Positions 24,128-31,953 of a DNA stretch of 41,132 bases are shown here, one piece after another (position 1 is the stretch's first letter; every line of letters begins with the position of its first letter). Location of the stretch: positions 1 to 41,132 of the forward strand of contig JAOPUT010000220.1 in the NCBI GenBank assembly GCA_025963385.1, in the 5' to 3' direction. The translations under genes and the position numbers were made by a program. Source of the DNA: Mycobacterium sp. (GTDB lineage Bacteria > Actinomycetota > Actinomycetes > Mycobacteriales > Mycobacteriaceae). The notes beneath the pieces are model-generated. The model was not told the DNA's origin, searched no databases, and was given only the letters and a program-made list of their open reading frames with translations.

Positions 24128-25366
24128 TTGACCTCGAATCCCGAGGCGTTCGGCATACTCACCGACGAGGCGTTCGCGCGGTCGAGGCGGCGGTTGGGCG
24201 TCCCGCGCCCGCAGCAGAACAAGCCCCACAACTACGAGGTGACCTGGGACGGCGCGCGGCACTTCGCGTTCGGCTATGGCGATGACAATCCGCTCTACTG
24301 CGACCCCGCCTATGCCGCGGGCACACGCTGGGGCCGGCTGGTGGCGCCGCCGACCTTTCAGTACACGATGGGGGAGGACGCCGCGCCGAAGCCTGATCCT
24401 GAGACGAAGGCCCTGTTGAAGGGGGATCCGTTCGCGGGCTTGGGTTCTTATCAGGCCGTGATGGAATTCGAGTGGTGGCGACCGTTGCAACTCGGGGACC
24501 GGTGTCACGTGCTGGAGGCGCAGGTCGGGGTCGAGGAGAAGGCGTCGAGTTTCGGCGGGCGCACCGCCCACGTCACTCTGGACTATCTCTACTTCACCGG
24601 CGACGGCCAGATGCATGCCGTCCGCCGTGGCACCTGGATCAACGCTGAGCGCAACACGTCCAAGAAGCGCGCGAAGGAAAAACTCGAGCAACAGCCCTAC
24701 ACCCCCGAGCAGCTGGCGGAGATCGACGCCGCCTACGCCGCGGAGACTCATCGTGGAGCCGAACCGCGCTATTTCGAGGACGTGCAGGTCGGCGAGCCGC
24801 TGCCGCAGCGGGTAAAGGGTCCGCTCACCACGACCGACGTCGTGGTGTGGCACATGGGCTGGGGGATGCAATTGACTCCGCCCGGTAGCTTCGGCATCGC
24901 CGCCAAGGTTCGGCGCAAGGCGCCAGGACTGTATCCGCCCAACCAGCTCAACGTTCCCGATACCGTGCAGCGCCTGCACTGGGAACCCGAGCGGGCGCGC
25001 GAACTCGGCCTGCCCAACAGCTACGACTACGGCGGCATGCGCGAGACGTGGCTGTGCCACCTCTTGACCGACTGGGTGGGTGACGACGGCTGGCTGTGGA
25101 AGCTGCGCTGCGAGCATCGCAAGTTCAACTATCAGGGCGACGTGACCTGGGTGCGCGGCGAGGTCGTCGACAAGCGAATCACTCACGTAGGCAACGAGGT
25201 TCACGTCACCGTCCGGTGCGAGAACCAACGCGGCGAAGTGAGCACACCCGGTACGGCGGTGGTGCTGCTGCCGTCGCGCGACGCCGACATCACCCTGCCC
25301 CAACCGCCGGCACCCACCGTCGACGGAATGCTGGCCCACGAATTGCAGCGCTATGGCGTCGGCTGA
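24128..25366 (+). CDS. Double hot-dog acyl dehydratase (paralogue of 20045-21334)
   Basis: The protein has 412 residues from TTG 24128, chosen because GAGGAGGA lies 6 bp upstream; no ATG in frame fits. The N-terminal half has FAFGYGDDNPLYCDPAY and GTRWGRLVAPPTFQ. The C-terminal half has VQRLHWEPERARELG, NSYDYGGMRETWLCHLLTDW and GDDGWL. These blocks match the product of 20045, so the two probably arose by duplication within the operon. They are separated by FadE, isomerase and hydrolase genes. They may act on two successive intermediates or form a heterodimer. The upstream open frame to 24053 is rejected because it overlaps the hydrolase. Confidence 0.87.
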   Translation: MTSNPEAFGILTDEAFARSRRRLGVPRPQQNKPHNYEVTWDGARHFAFGYGDDNPLYCDPAYAAGTRWGRLVAPPTFQYTMGEDAAPKPDPETKALLKGDPFAGLGSYQAVMEFEWWRPLQLGDRCHVLEAQVGVEEKASSFGGRTAHVTLDYLYFTGDGQMHAVRRGTWINAERNTSKKRAKEKLEQQPYTPEQLAEIDAAYAAETHRGAEPRYFEDVQVGEPLPQRVKGPLTTTDVVVWHMGWGMQLTPPGSFGIAAKVRRKAPGLYPPNQLNVPDTVQRLHWEPERARELGLPNSYDYGGMRETWLCHLLTDWVGDDGWLWKLRCEHRKFNYQGDVTWVRGEVVDKRITHVGNEVHVTVRCENQRGEVSTPGTAVVLLPSRDADITLPQPPAPTVDGMLAHELQRYGVG

Positions 25367-25375
25367 GGAGTCCCG

Positions 25376-26530
25376 TTGAACGTCGCGAACGCGCTCGTCA
25401 ACGCCCGAGCCTTCGGGCAGATCGCGGCCGGTCTGTCGCCCCGCGTGCCGACGTCCGGGCCGTCGAAGTCCGACGATGTCACCGCGTGTTGGCTCACTGA
25501 CCATCTCGGGAAACCCGTTGGCGCTACGGCGTTGTCGGTCCACCCCCTCGACGGCACCACCGGAACCACCGATCGTCGGCGGCTGCTGGTGGAGTGGGAC
25601 GCGGGGGGCAAGGAGGCTGGCCTCCCAGCGAATCTCTTCATCAAGAGCAGCCCGCTGACGGCGAAGAACCGGGTGATGGTTGCCGCGTTGGACATGGCCG
25701 TCAACGAGGTGAAGTTCTACCAGCAGGCCGCCGCCGAGCTCGAGGGGATCGCGCCGAAGGCGTGGTTCTCCTACGCGGGTGTGGGGGCGCGCTTTGTGCT
25801 CGTCCTCGACGATCTCGTCGCCCAGGGCGCCAGGCCGTATGCGCTGGCCGACCGCTGCGAGATCGACCATGCCCGCGGCCTGATCGACGCCTTCGCCAGA
25901 CTGCACGCGCACTTCTGGGAGAGTCCGCGCTTGCGGGGTGATCTGTCGTGGGCTCGCACCTGGAGTACGCGACCCGGCAACCTCGTCCTCAAGACCTTCT
26001 ACTCGCGCGGGCGACGTGGCGCGTTGAAGCTGAATCGACCGGAGACGACACCCGCGGTGCGCGCGGTGTCCGCCGCGCTCGACCAACACATCGACGCGTA
26101 CTACCGCGAGTTCGAAGTGGGTCCAATGACGCTGCTGCATGGAGATTCACACCTGGGCAACACGTACTCGATGCCCGACGGGAGCTCCGGGCTTCTCGAC
26201 TGGCAGGTGGTGTGGCAGGGGCCGGGTCTGCGCGAGGTGACCTACTGGATGATCGCCGGCCTCGACCCCGACGTGCGCCGCACGTACGAGCGCGAGCTGC
26301 TGGCACGGTATCTCGACGGGTTGCGATCGGGGGGAGTCTCGGACGTCCCGACGCTGGACGCCGCCTATCAGCGCTACCGCCTGTTCGCGGCGGAAGCATG
26401 GGATGCGACGGCCATGACCATCGCGTGGCCGGGCCTGCAAGCCCAAGAGAACGCCGAAGCCGGCTGGCGCCGAGCGTGTGTGGCCGTCGAGGATCTGGAG
26501 ACGGCCGACGCGCTGAATCGGCTGAGGTGA
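25376..26530 (+). CDS. APH/choline-kinase-fold phosphotransferase
   Basis: The protein has 384 residues. The kinase core is present: LFIKSSP with the ATP-binding Lys, the catalytic loop LLHGDSHLGN (HGDxxxxN) and LLDWQ replacing DFG. This fold phosphorylates small hydroxyl compounds, with related forms in ecdysteroid kinase and ACAD10/11. Start TTG 25376 follows GAGGAG and lies 9 bp after the dehydratase stop; it is the last gene of the operon. In mycobacteria one such protein was named FadE36 despite not being a dehydrogenase. Placement with acyl-CoA genes suggests phosphorylation of a hydroxyacyl-CoA, but this is inferred. Confidence 0.88.
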   Translation: MNVANALVNARAFGQIAAGLSPRVPTSGPSKSDDVTACWLTDHLGKPVGATALSVHPLDGTTGTTDRRRLLVEWDAGGKEAGLPANLFIKSSPLTAKNRVMVAALDMAVNEVKFYQQAAAELEGIAPKAWFSYAGVGARFVLVLDDLVAQGARPYALADRCEIDHARGLIDAFARLHAHFWESPRLRGDLSWARTWSTRPGNLVLKTFYSRGRRGALKLNRPETTPAVRAVSAALDQHIDAYYREFEVGPMTLLHGDSHLGNTYSMPDGSSGLLDWQVVWQGPGLREVTYWMIAGLDPDVRRTYERELLARYLDGLRSGGVSDVPTLDAAYQRYRLFAAEAWDATAMTIAWPGLQAQENAEAGWRRACVAVEDLETADALNRLR

Positions 26531-26543
26531 ACCAGGGCCTGGC

Positions 26544-27317
26544 TCAGTGCGCCGTCCACCCGCCGTCGACGGTCAACACCTGGCCCGTCATGTACGTCGA
26601 CGCTCTGGAGGCGAGGAATAGCAGCGCGCCGTCGAGTTCGTCGGGTTCGCCCATCCGGCGCATCGGGCAGCCGGTGCGTAGATACCGCTGGCTGGCTTCG
26701 TCCGTCATGCCGGCGGAGCTCTCGCTCGGAAAGAAGCCTGGCGCGAGGGCATTCACCCGCACGCCTTGGCGGGCCCACTGGCAGGCCAAGTCTCTGGTCA
26801 AGCTGACCAGCGCCCCCTTCGACGACGAGTAGGAAGCGTCCGGGATAGGCCACGCCGCGACGAGGCCGAGAATGGACGAGATGTTGATGATCGACCCGGT
26901 GCCCGCGGCAATCATCGGTGCTGCAGCCAGGCGGGAAAGATGGAAGGCGCCGACCAGGTTGACCTCGAGCGTGCGCCGAAACGCTGCGATGGGTTCGTCG
27001 ACCGCAGGGGCCGGAGTGCCGAATCCGGCGTTGTTGACGACGATGTCGAGACGGCCGAAGTGTTCCAGTGCCCGGGGAACGATGCGTTCGACGTCGCCGT
27101 CAGCGGCCAGGTCCGCTGTGACTGGCAGCACGCGATCGAGTTCGTCGGCAAGTGCCTCGAGGCGATGGGAACGGCGTGCGACGGCGACGACCGAGGCGCC
27201 CGCGGCGTGCAGCACCCGGACGAACCGGTCGCCGAGCCCACTGGATGCCCCGGTCACGATGGCGACCTGACCACCGAGGTCGAAGAGGGCGCCCGGGGTC
27301 TGCACTGTCGATGTCAT
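26544..27317 (-). CDS. Short-chain dehydrogenase/reductase
   Basis: This is a 257-residue classical SDR: VTGASSGLGDR for NAD(P) binding, NNAGFG, INISSI with the catalytic Ser, and the YSSSK tetrad part. The C-terminal GQVLTVDGGW is typical. It converges on the kinase operon (13-bp gap) and is divergent from the CtaG-like gene at 27362 with only 44 bp between starts. The AAC-N3-GTT site 3 lies in that space. Substrate unknown; it may handle a 3-hydroxyacyl-CoA or an alcohol of the pathway. Confidence 0.9.
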   Translation of the reverse strand: MTSTVQTPGALFDLGGQVAIVTGASSGLGDRFVRVLHAAGASVVAVARRSHRLEALADELDRVLPVTADLAADGDVERIVPRALEHFGRLDIVVNNAGFGTPAPAVDEPIAAFRRTLEVNLVGAFHLSRLAAAPMIAAGTGSIINISSILGLVAAWPIPDASYSSSKGALVSLTRDLACQWARQGVRVNALAPGFFPSESSAGMTDEASQRYLRTGCPMRRMGEPDELDGALLFLASRASTYMTGQVLTVDGGWTAH

Positions 27318-27333
27318 GCGAGCTCCTAGTTGT

Positions 27334-27346
27334 CTAACTTAGTTGA
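27334..27346. promoter_or_regulatory. AAC-N3-GTT palindrome, site 3 (SDR/CtaG-like divergent promoter)
   Basis: CTAAC-TTA-GTTGA, with a perfect AACT-T-AGTT core, lies in the 44-bp gap between the starts at 27317 and 27362. An extra AGTTG lies at 27328-27332. This short region must hold promoters for both genes, so a bound regulator would cover them. Confidence 0.55.
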
Positions 27347-27361
27347 CCATATACTCGGTCC

Positions 27362-28186
27362 GTGCAGTCACAGGGAGAGGGATCGCCGAACCGGCCGGCA
27401 ACCCCCGAACGCCCGGCACCGTCGCGACGCACCTGGATCGTCGCCGCTCTCGAACTCATCTTTGCCGTGGTCCTGGCACGCGTCATGGTGGGAGCCGACC
27501 AGTCGCACGTGATGCCCGGTATGGCGGGGCCGCCAGGGCCGGAACCTCGTTGGACGTGGCCGGTGTTGACCGCGGGCGCGGTCGTGTTCGCCGCGGCGGT
27601 GTGGTGGTTCCTCCGCAGACAACCCGTTGCGGCCGTGGTTGGCGCTGCTGCGGCGACGTTGTGCGCGGCGTCGCAACCGGTGCGGGTGCTCGCCGCTCAA
27701 TCGCACCTCATCGCCATGGTCGTGCTCGAGATCCTGCTGGTGTTGGTGCCGCTGGCCGTCGTCACGCTGGTACCGCGCACAGGTGCCCGGAGCGCAGGCT
27801 GGACCTGGCTGGTGGTGGCATCGGCGGTGAGCTATGCGGGCATCTTGATCGTCATCCATCTTCCCGCCGTGCATCACCATGGCGCTGAGCTGGGGGCCGT
27901 GCCGCCGTGGACGGTTCTGGTTCCCCCACTCGTGGGGATCGCCTACTGGTTCGGCATCCTGCGCACGGGCGGCGCGGTGCCGTCGAGGATCCGACGTGCG
28001 GCGTTGCTAGGGGCTCAGGAGGTGGCCGCCTTCATCGGGCTGCTATCGCTGTTCGGTGCCTGGGGCGCGATGGCCCAGCGCAGTCCGCTGGGCCTGCCCG
28101 CAGTCTGGGACCAGCGGTTGGGAGGACTCGTCATGATGGCTACGTGCGCAGCCGTCACCATTCCCCTCCTGCAGAGGTTGCGCTGA
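27362..28186 (+). CDS. Multi-pass membrane protein, CtaG-like (possible)
   Basis: The protein has 274 residues and about seven hydrophobic segments, after a Pro-rich, Arg-containing N-terminal tail of about 23 residues. The C-terminal VWDQRLGGLVMMATC is like the DQQLGGLIMW signature of cytochrome c oxidase assembly protein CtaG, and SHLIAMVVLEILLVLVPLA resembles its histidine helix. Two His clusters (ADQSHVMPGM, HLPAVHHHGAE) could bind copper. The overall match is partial, so a copper-related membrane role is only a hypothesis. Start GTG 27362; the gene faces the hydrolase at 28188 with a 1-bp gap. Confidence 0.65.
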   Translation: MQSQGEGSPNRPATPERPAPSRRTWIVAALELIFAVVLARVMVGADQSHVMPGMAGPPGPEPRWTWPVLTAGAVVFAAAVWWFLRRQPVAAVVGAAAATLCAASQPVRVLAAQSHLIAMVVLEILLVLVPLAVVTLVPRTGARSAGWTWLVVASAVSYAGILIVIHLPAVHHHGAELGAVPPWTVLVPPLVGIAYWFGILRTGGAVPSRIRRAALLGAQEVAAFIGLLSLFGAWGAMAQRSPLGLPAVWDQRLGGLVMMATCAAVTIPLLQRLR

Positions 28187-28187
28187 C

Positions 28188-29252
28188 TCAGATCGCTCCG
28201 AAGTTCGTCAGGTCCTGCGGATCCCAGAGCCGGTACCCGTGGTACAGACGCCGCCGGAGTGGATAGGCGTTACCGAGAATGCGGATCGGCGGCGCCAGCT
28301 TACGCACGAGGGCGTCGCGGTCGTACAGACCATCGGGGTATGCCGCGGTGACCGCGTCGTGAACCTCCGGGCCCAGGCGTTGTTCGGCGATGAGCCGGCC
28401 GAACATCTCGGCGAAGGTCCACGGGGTCGTCAGTACCCACGAGTGGTAGGCCTTGGGCAGGGTCACCAGCAGTGCGCCGCTAGTGACCGCAGCGTCGACG
28501 GCGGACCCGAGCGGCACGATCTTGTCCTGTTCACCGTGAATGATGACCACGCGACTCCCGGCCTCGCGCAGCGCCGCCAGTGCGATGGCGCTGTCGTCGG
28601 CCCTGGCGATTGCGGACGCGGCGGAGGCGAAGGTCCCCGGATGGGCTGCGGTACTGAGGAATAGCTTGCCCAGCGTGCGCAGGTAGCGGACGTGATCCAA
28701 CCGGCGCAGTCCGCGACGGTCGACGATGGTGTCACCCACCGCTGCGGCGAGTGCCGCGCCCGTCCGCCCGGGGGACGAGATCCGGGCTCGCGACGCATCG
28801 AAGGCTGCGCCGACCGCGGGGTCGATCAGGATGACGGCCAGTGCCCGCTCGGGGTGTCGGGCAGCGAGTTCGGCGGCGGTCCGACCACCCATGCTGTGAC
28901 CGACGAGGACGGCTCGCTCGATGCCCAGAGTCTCCAGAATCCTTTCGGTGACGGCGATTCGGTGAGTGAAGCTGCGCTCGCCGGTCAACGGCGCGAATGT
29001 CTGCCCGTGGCCGGGGGCGTCGATCGCGACCACCAGGAACCCGAGCTGTGGCAGTCGGCTCAACAGCTTGAGGTACACCTGGCGATTCATGCCGATGCCG
29101 TGGAAGAAGACCAGTGGCACGCCATAGCCCCCGACGGATACTCCGACGCGTCGACCGTCACCGAGCTCGATGACGTGATGCGCGAAAAGGATTCGTGCAC
29201 CGGGGGGTACCCGCGATGGGCTACCGGGCACGGGTTGGTCGATCGCGCTCAT
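28188..29252 (-). CDS. Alpha/beta hydrolase (serine type)
   Basis: The protein has 354 residues with a full catalytic triad: Ser120 in VLVGHSMGGR, an Asp in IIHGEQDKIVP, and His in KAYHSWVL. VFFHGIGMNRQ provides the oxyanion hole. It is an active-type esterase, lipase or thioesterase. The start ATG 29252 overlaps the stop of the upstream wax synthase by 4 bp (ATGA), so translation is coupled. The C-terminal 50 residues (LVRKLAPPIRIL, LRRRLYHGYRLWD) are basic and not part of the standard fold; they may bind membrane or partner. It is last in the five-gene operon. Confidence 0.88.
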   Translation of the reverse strand: MSAIDQPVPGSPSRVPPGARILFAHHVIELGDGRRVGVSVGGYGVPLVFFHGIGMNRQVYLKLLSRLPQLGFLVVAIDAPGHGQTFAPLTGERSFTHRIAVTERILETLGIERAVLVGHSMGGRTAAELAARHPERALAVILIDPAVGAAFDASRARISSPGRTGAALAAAVGDTIVDRRGLRRLDHVRYLRTLGKLFLSTAAHPGTFASAASAIARADDSAIALAALREAGSRVVIIHGEQDKIVPLGSAVDAAVTSGALLVTLPKAYHSWVLTTPWTFAEMFGRLIAEQRLGPEVHDAVTAAYPDGLYDRDALVRKLAPPIRILGNAYPLRRRLYHGYRLWDPQDLTNFGAI

Positions 29253-30727
29253 GGAGCATCGAGCAGAGCGGCAAGATGCCGGTGCATGTTCTGCACCATC
29301 GTGTCGGGGTCGGGAACCAGGTCGGCGAGTGCGGTGAAGCCGAAGTCGAGCGTGTCGCCGTAGCTGAGACAGTGAATGAAGAGACCGACGCCCGCGCCGA
29401 CCATGGTGCGCCCATACATGTGGGTGATCTCGGCGCCAGCGATGTACAGCTTGTCCTTCGGCCCGGGGATGTTGGACACGACGAAGTTCGCGATCGGGGG
29501 CACTGCTTCGACCGCCGACGAATTCACCAGTTGGCCCAGCAATTGCCAGGCCCCACTGGGCAGTACGTCGATCAGTCCCATCACCTGACCGACGGTGCCA
29601 CTGGGCTTGCGGGCGGTCCGGGATGTTCGCGAGGTCCGGGATGTAGAAGCGTCCTTGGTTCGAGGACGGCTTGGTTTGCTCTTCTTGGTCAATCGGGACA
29701 CTTCGCGGAGTCGCTCGACGGGATCGGCGATGTCGGGTATGGCCACCATCATGAACGCAAAGTGGTTGCCACTCGCGGCTTCTGCGGCGTCGTCGCGAAC
29801 GTTGACGGGTCCGGCGATGCGTAACGCCTCGCCCGGTAGTTCGTCGCGGTGACGCAGGTAGTCGCCGACGGCCGCGCTGGTCACCGACAGCACGACGTCG
29901 TTGAGGGTCACTCCGTAGCGGTCCTTGGCAGCCACCATGTCGGCCATCGAGAGCGAGGCGACGGCCAGTGATCGCTTGGGGTTCGCCACGACCCGGTTCA
30001 ACAGATTGCGTCGCGGCTCCCGTGCCTTCTCGGGTGTGTCGACGTGGTCGTCGGGTGGACCACCAGGACTACCACCCGATAGGCGCGCAACGAGACCCTT
30101 GGCCAGCGGCATGGCCATGGGGGCGGCGCGTTGCACGAGTTTGACCGGGGTGATCACCTGATCGGGCAGTGACCGCAGCAGCATTTCGACCGGTGTTGGC
30201 ACTCTTTCGCCATCTAGTACGGGAGCGCTGGACTGCGGTCCGCGTGACAGTGGTTCCCTGTCGAACAGCTCACTGAGCATCTCGGCGCCGCCCACCCCGT
30301 CGATGGCCGCGTGATGGAGCCGAAGCAGAACCGCCGCCGAGCCGTCGTCGAGGCCGTCGACGTAGTACATCTGCCACAGCGGACGCGCGCGATCGAGTGG
30401 CTCGTCAGCAAGGGTGATGGCCATGTCGCACAGCGCGGACAGGTCGTGCGGCGCGGGCGCGCCGAGGTGCTTGAGGTGCCGGTCGATGGAGAAGTGGGGA
30501 TCGACGATCCAGTGTTCGTGACCGGCGCCGAACGGAGCGGACACCGCCCGGCGGGTGAACATGGGGACGCGGGGCAATCGGTCGGCCATCTCGTCGCGGA
30601 ATCTGACGAAGTCGTGGCCGTCGGGCGCGGTCGACGGATCCAGCAGCAGGATTCCGAACACGTCCATCGGCAGCTTGCCCGTCTCGACGTTGAGGAAGAG
30701 CCGGTCCAGTCCGTTCATCTGCTTCAT
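29249..30727 (-). CDS. Wax ester synthase / diacylglycerol acyltransferase (WS/DGAT)
   Basis: The protein has 492 residues. The catalytic HHAAIDG (HHxxxDG, H138-G144) is intact, and the C-terminal GNHFAFMMV and SNIPGPKDKLY are typical of WS/DGAT. It joins an acyl-CoA to an alcohol or diacylglycerol. ATG 30727 overlaps the preceding stop by 4 bp; the longer open frame back to 31096 is a shadow over the epimerase gene. An Arg/Thr/Ser-rich stretch at about 346-374 (ASTSRTSRTSRTARK) is not seen in typical family members and is probably a flexible loop. Confidence 0.92.
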   Translation of the reverse strand: MKQMNGLDRLFLNVETGKLPMDVFGILLLDPSTAPDGHDFVRFRDEMADRLPRVPMFTRRAVSAPFGAGHEHWIVDPHFSIDRHLKHLGAPAPHDLSALCDMAITLADEPLDRARPLWQMYYVDGLDDGSAAVLLRLHHAAIDGVGGAEMLSELFDREPLSRGPQSSAPVLDGERVPTPVEMLLRSLPDQVITPVKLVQRAAPMAMPLAKGLVARLSGGSPGGPPDDHVDTPEKAREPRRNLLNRVVANPKRSLAVASLSMADMVAAKDRYGVTLNDVVLSVTSAAVGDYLRHRDELPGEALRIAGPVNVRDDAAEAASGNHFAFMMVAIPDIADPVERLREVSRLTKKSKPSRPRTKDASTSRTSRTSRTARKPSGTVGQVMGLIDVLPSGAWQLLGQLVNSSAVEAVPPIANFVVSNIPGPKDKLYIAGAEITHMYGRTMVGAGVGLFIHCLSYGDTLDFGFTALADLVPDPDTMVQNMHRHLAALLDAP

Positions 30728-31953
30728 CGAGTTCGTCCTTCGTTGGCTGAATCGCTGGCGTCCTGCGCGCGCGCGACGAGGTGGCCGGGCGCCCGTATCT
30801 GCTGGCCGATCCTGGCCAGCAATGCCGCATATGCCGCGAGATCCTCGACGAGCTCCTCGCGGGCCGAACCGATCGGTATGTCCACCGACGTCGATGACGT
30901 GACATCGGAGAGGTCCCGGGCCACTCGGTTCACCTCGTCTGCGTAGGTGCGGCGCAACAGGATCGAGCGCACGGGGCCGATGTCTTCTTCGGAGTTCGAA
31001 CTGATGCGCCAGGGCAGACGGATCGTCTTCTTGCCGAGAGTCGTCACGCCGTGGGCGGCACGGGCCATGTCGCGCAGCGCTGCGCTGCTCGACCACTGGC
31101 AGGTGAAGCCCCAGTATTCGTGCAGTCGGGTGGTGTCGACGATCGGCATGTCGAGCAGGCCGCCGATCTCGCCTGGGGCAAGCTCGCTCACGCCCAGCTG
31201 CCAGGCGGCATTGATTCCCGAGCGGAGTACGCGTTCGGGGACCGTGATCATCGGAATCCCCATGATGCGAGCGATGTCGCGCATCGTGACCGTGCCGTCG
31301 CCGGTGATGTTCACGGCCCCGCTGTGCGAATGGGTTACGGCTGCGGCGGTGAAGCGGGCGACGTCATCGGTATGGACGAACTGTTGCCGTCGATCGGGGG
31401 CGGGCACCGGCAGCGCCGGGCTGGAGAAGAACCGGAAGATGGTGTTGTCGACGTCGCGCCCGGCGATGATGCCCGCCCGGACGAGCACGGCGTCCACCCC
31501 GCTTGTGGTGATCGCGTCCTCGGCGAGCTTCTTGTGGAAGGCATAGAAATGCGTTCGCGGAGGCCGTCGTTCGTCGTCCTCGGTCAACAGAGGGGGATGA
31601 CCGGGCACGGCGCCGTAGGCGAGCACCGAGGAGGAGAAGACCAGTCGGTGGCAGCCCTGGGTAGCCATGGCGGCCAGGACGTTCTCGGTGCCGCCGAGAT
31701 TGATCTCGGCCGTTTCGGCTTCGGTCTTCAACGGGGCGACCACCCATGCCAAGTGCACGACGGCATCGCATCCCGACATGGCCTGCCGGACGGCCCGTGC
31801 GTCGCGGACGTCGCCCGCTGCGAAGTCGGTGCCTGGCACCGGCCGGTCGGGTGCCCTGCGGGCCATGGCGGTGACGTCGTGACCGTCGGCGACGAGTCGC
31901 TTGCACACGGCGCGACCGAACGGTCCCGTGGCGCCAGTCACCAGCGTTCTCAC
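30724..31953 (-). CDS. NAD-dependent epimerase/dehydratase family protein with C-terminal extension
   Basis: The protein has 409 residues. The N-terminal part has a Rossmann fold: VTGATGPFGRAV, the DVRDARAVRQAMSGCDAVVH stretch and the YAFHK catalytic motif (Tyr-x3-Lys). Residues from about 300 onward form a basic, helical extension (RLPWRISSNSEED, REELVEDLAAYAALLARI) not found in basic epimerases. Start GTG 31953 overlaps the stop of the TLP1-type thiolase gene by 4 bp. NAD(P)-dependent reduction or epimerisation of a lipid-linked or CoA-linked intermediate is likely, but the substrate is not readable. Confidence 0.87.
   Translation of the reverse strand: MRTLVTGATGPFGRAVCKRLVADGHDVTAMARRAPDRPVPGTDFAAGDVRDARAVRQAMSGCDAVVHLAWVVAPLKTEAETAEINLGGTENVLAAMATQGCHRLVFSSSVLAYGAVPGHPPLLTEDDERRPPRTHFYAFHKKLAEDAITTSGVDAVLVRAGIIAGRDVDNTIFRFFSSPALPVPAPDRRQQFVHTDDVARFTAAAVTHSHSGAVNITGDGTVTMRDIARIMGIPMITVPERVLRSGINAAWQLGVSELAPGEIGGLLDMPIVDTTRLHEYWGFTCQWSSSAALRDMARAAHGVTTLGKKTIRLPWRISSNSEEDIGPVRSILLRRTYADEVNRVARDLSDVTSSTSVDIPIGSAREELVEDLAAYAALLARIGQQIRAPGHLVARAQDASDSANEGRTR

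Noticed and set aside
24020-26140. 706-codon open frame on the minus strand
   Set aside because: Antisense to the dehydratase and kinase genes, which have clear motifs and ribosome binding sites. This frame has neither.
26544-28186. Complete cytochrome c oxidase assembly operon
   Set aside because: Only one CtaG-like protein with a partial signature is present, and its neighbours are an SDR and a hydrolase, so an oxidase locus is not supported.
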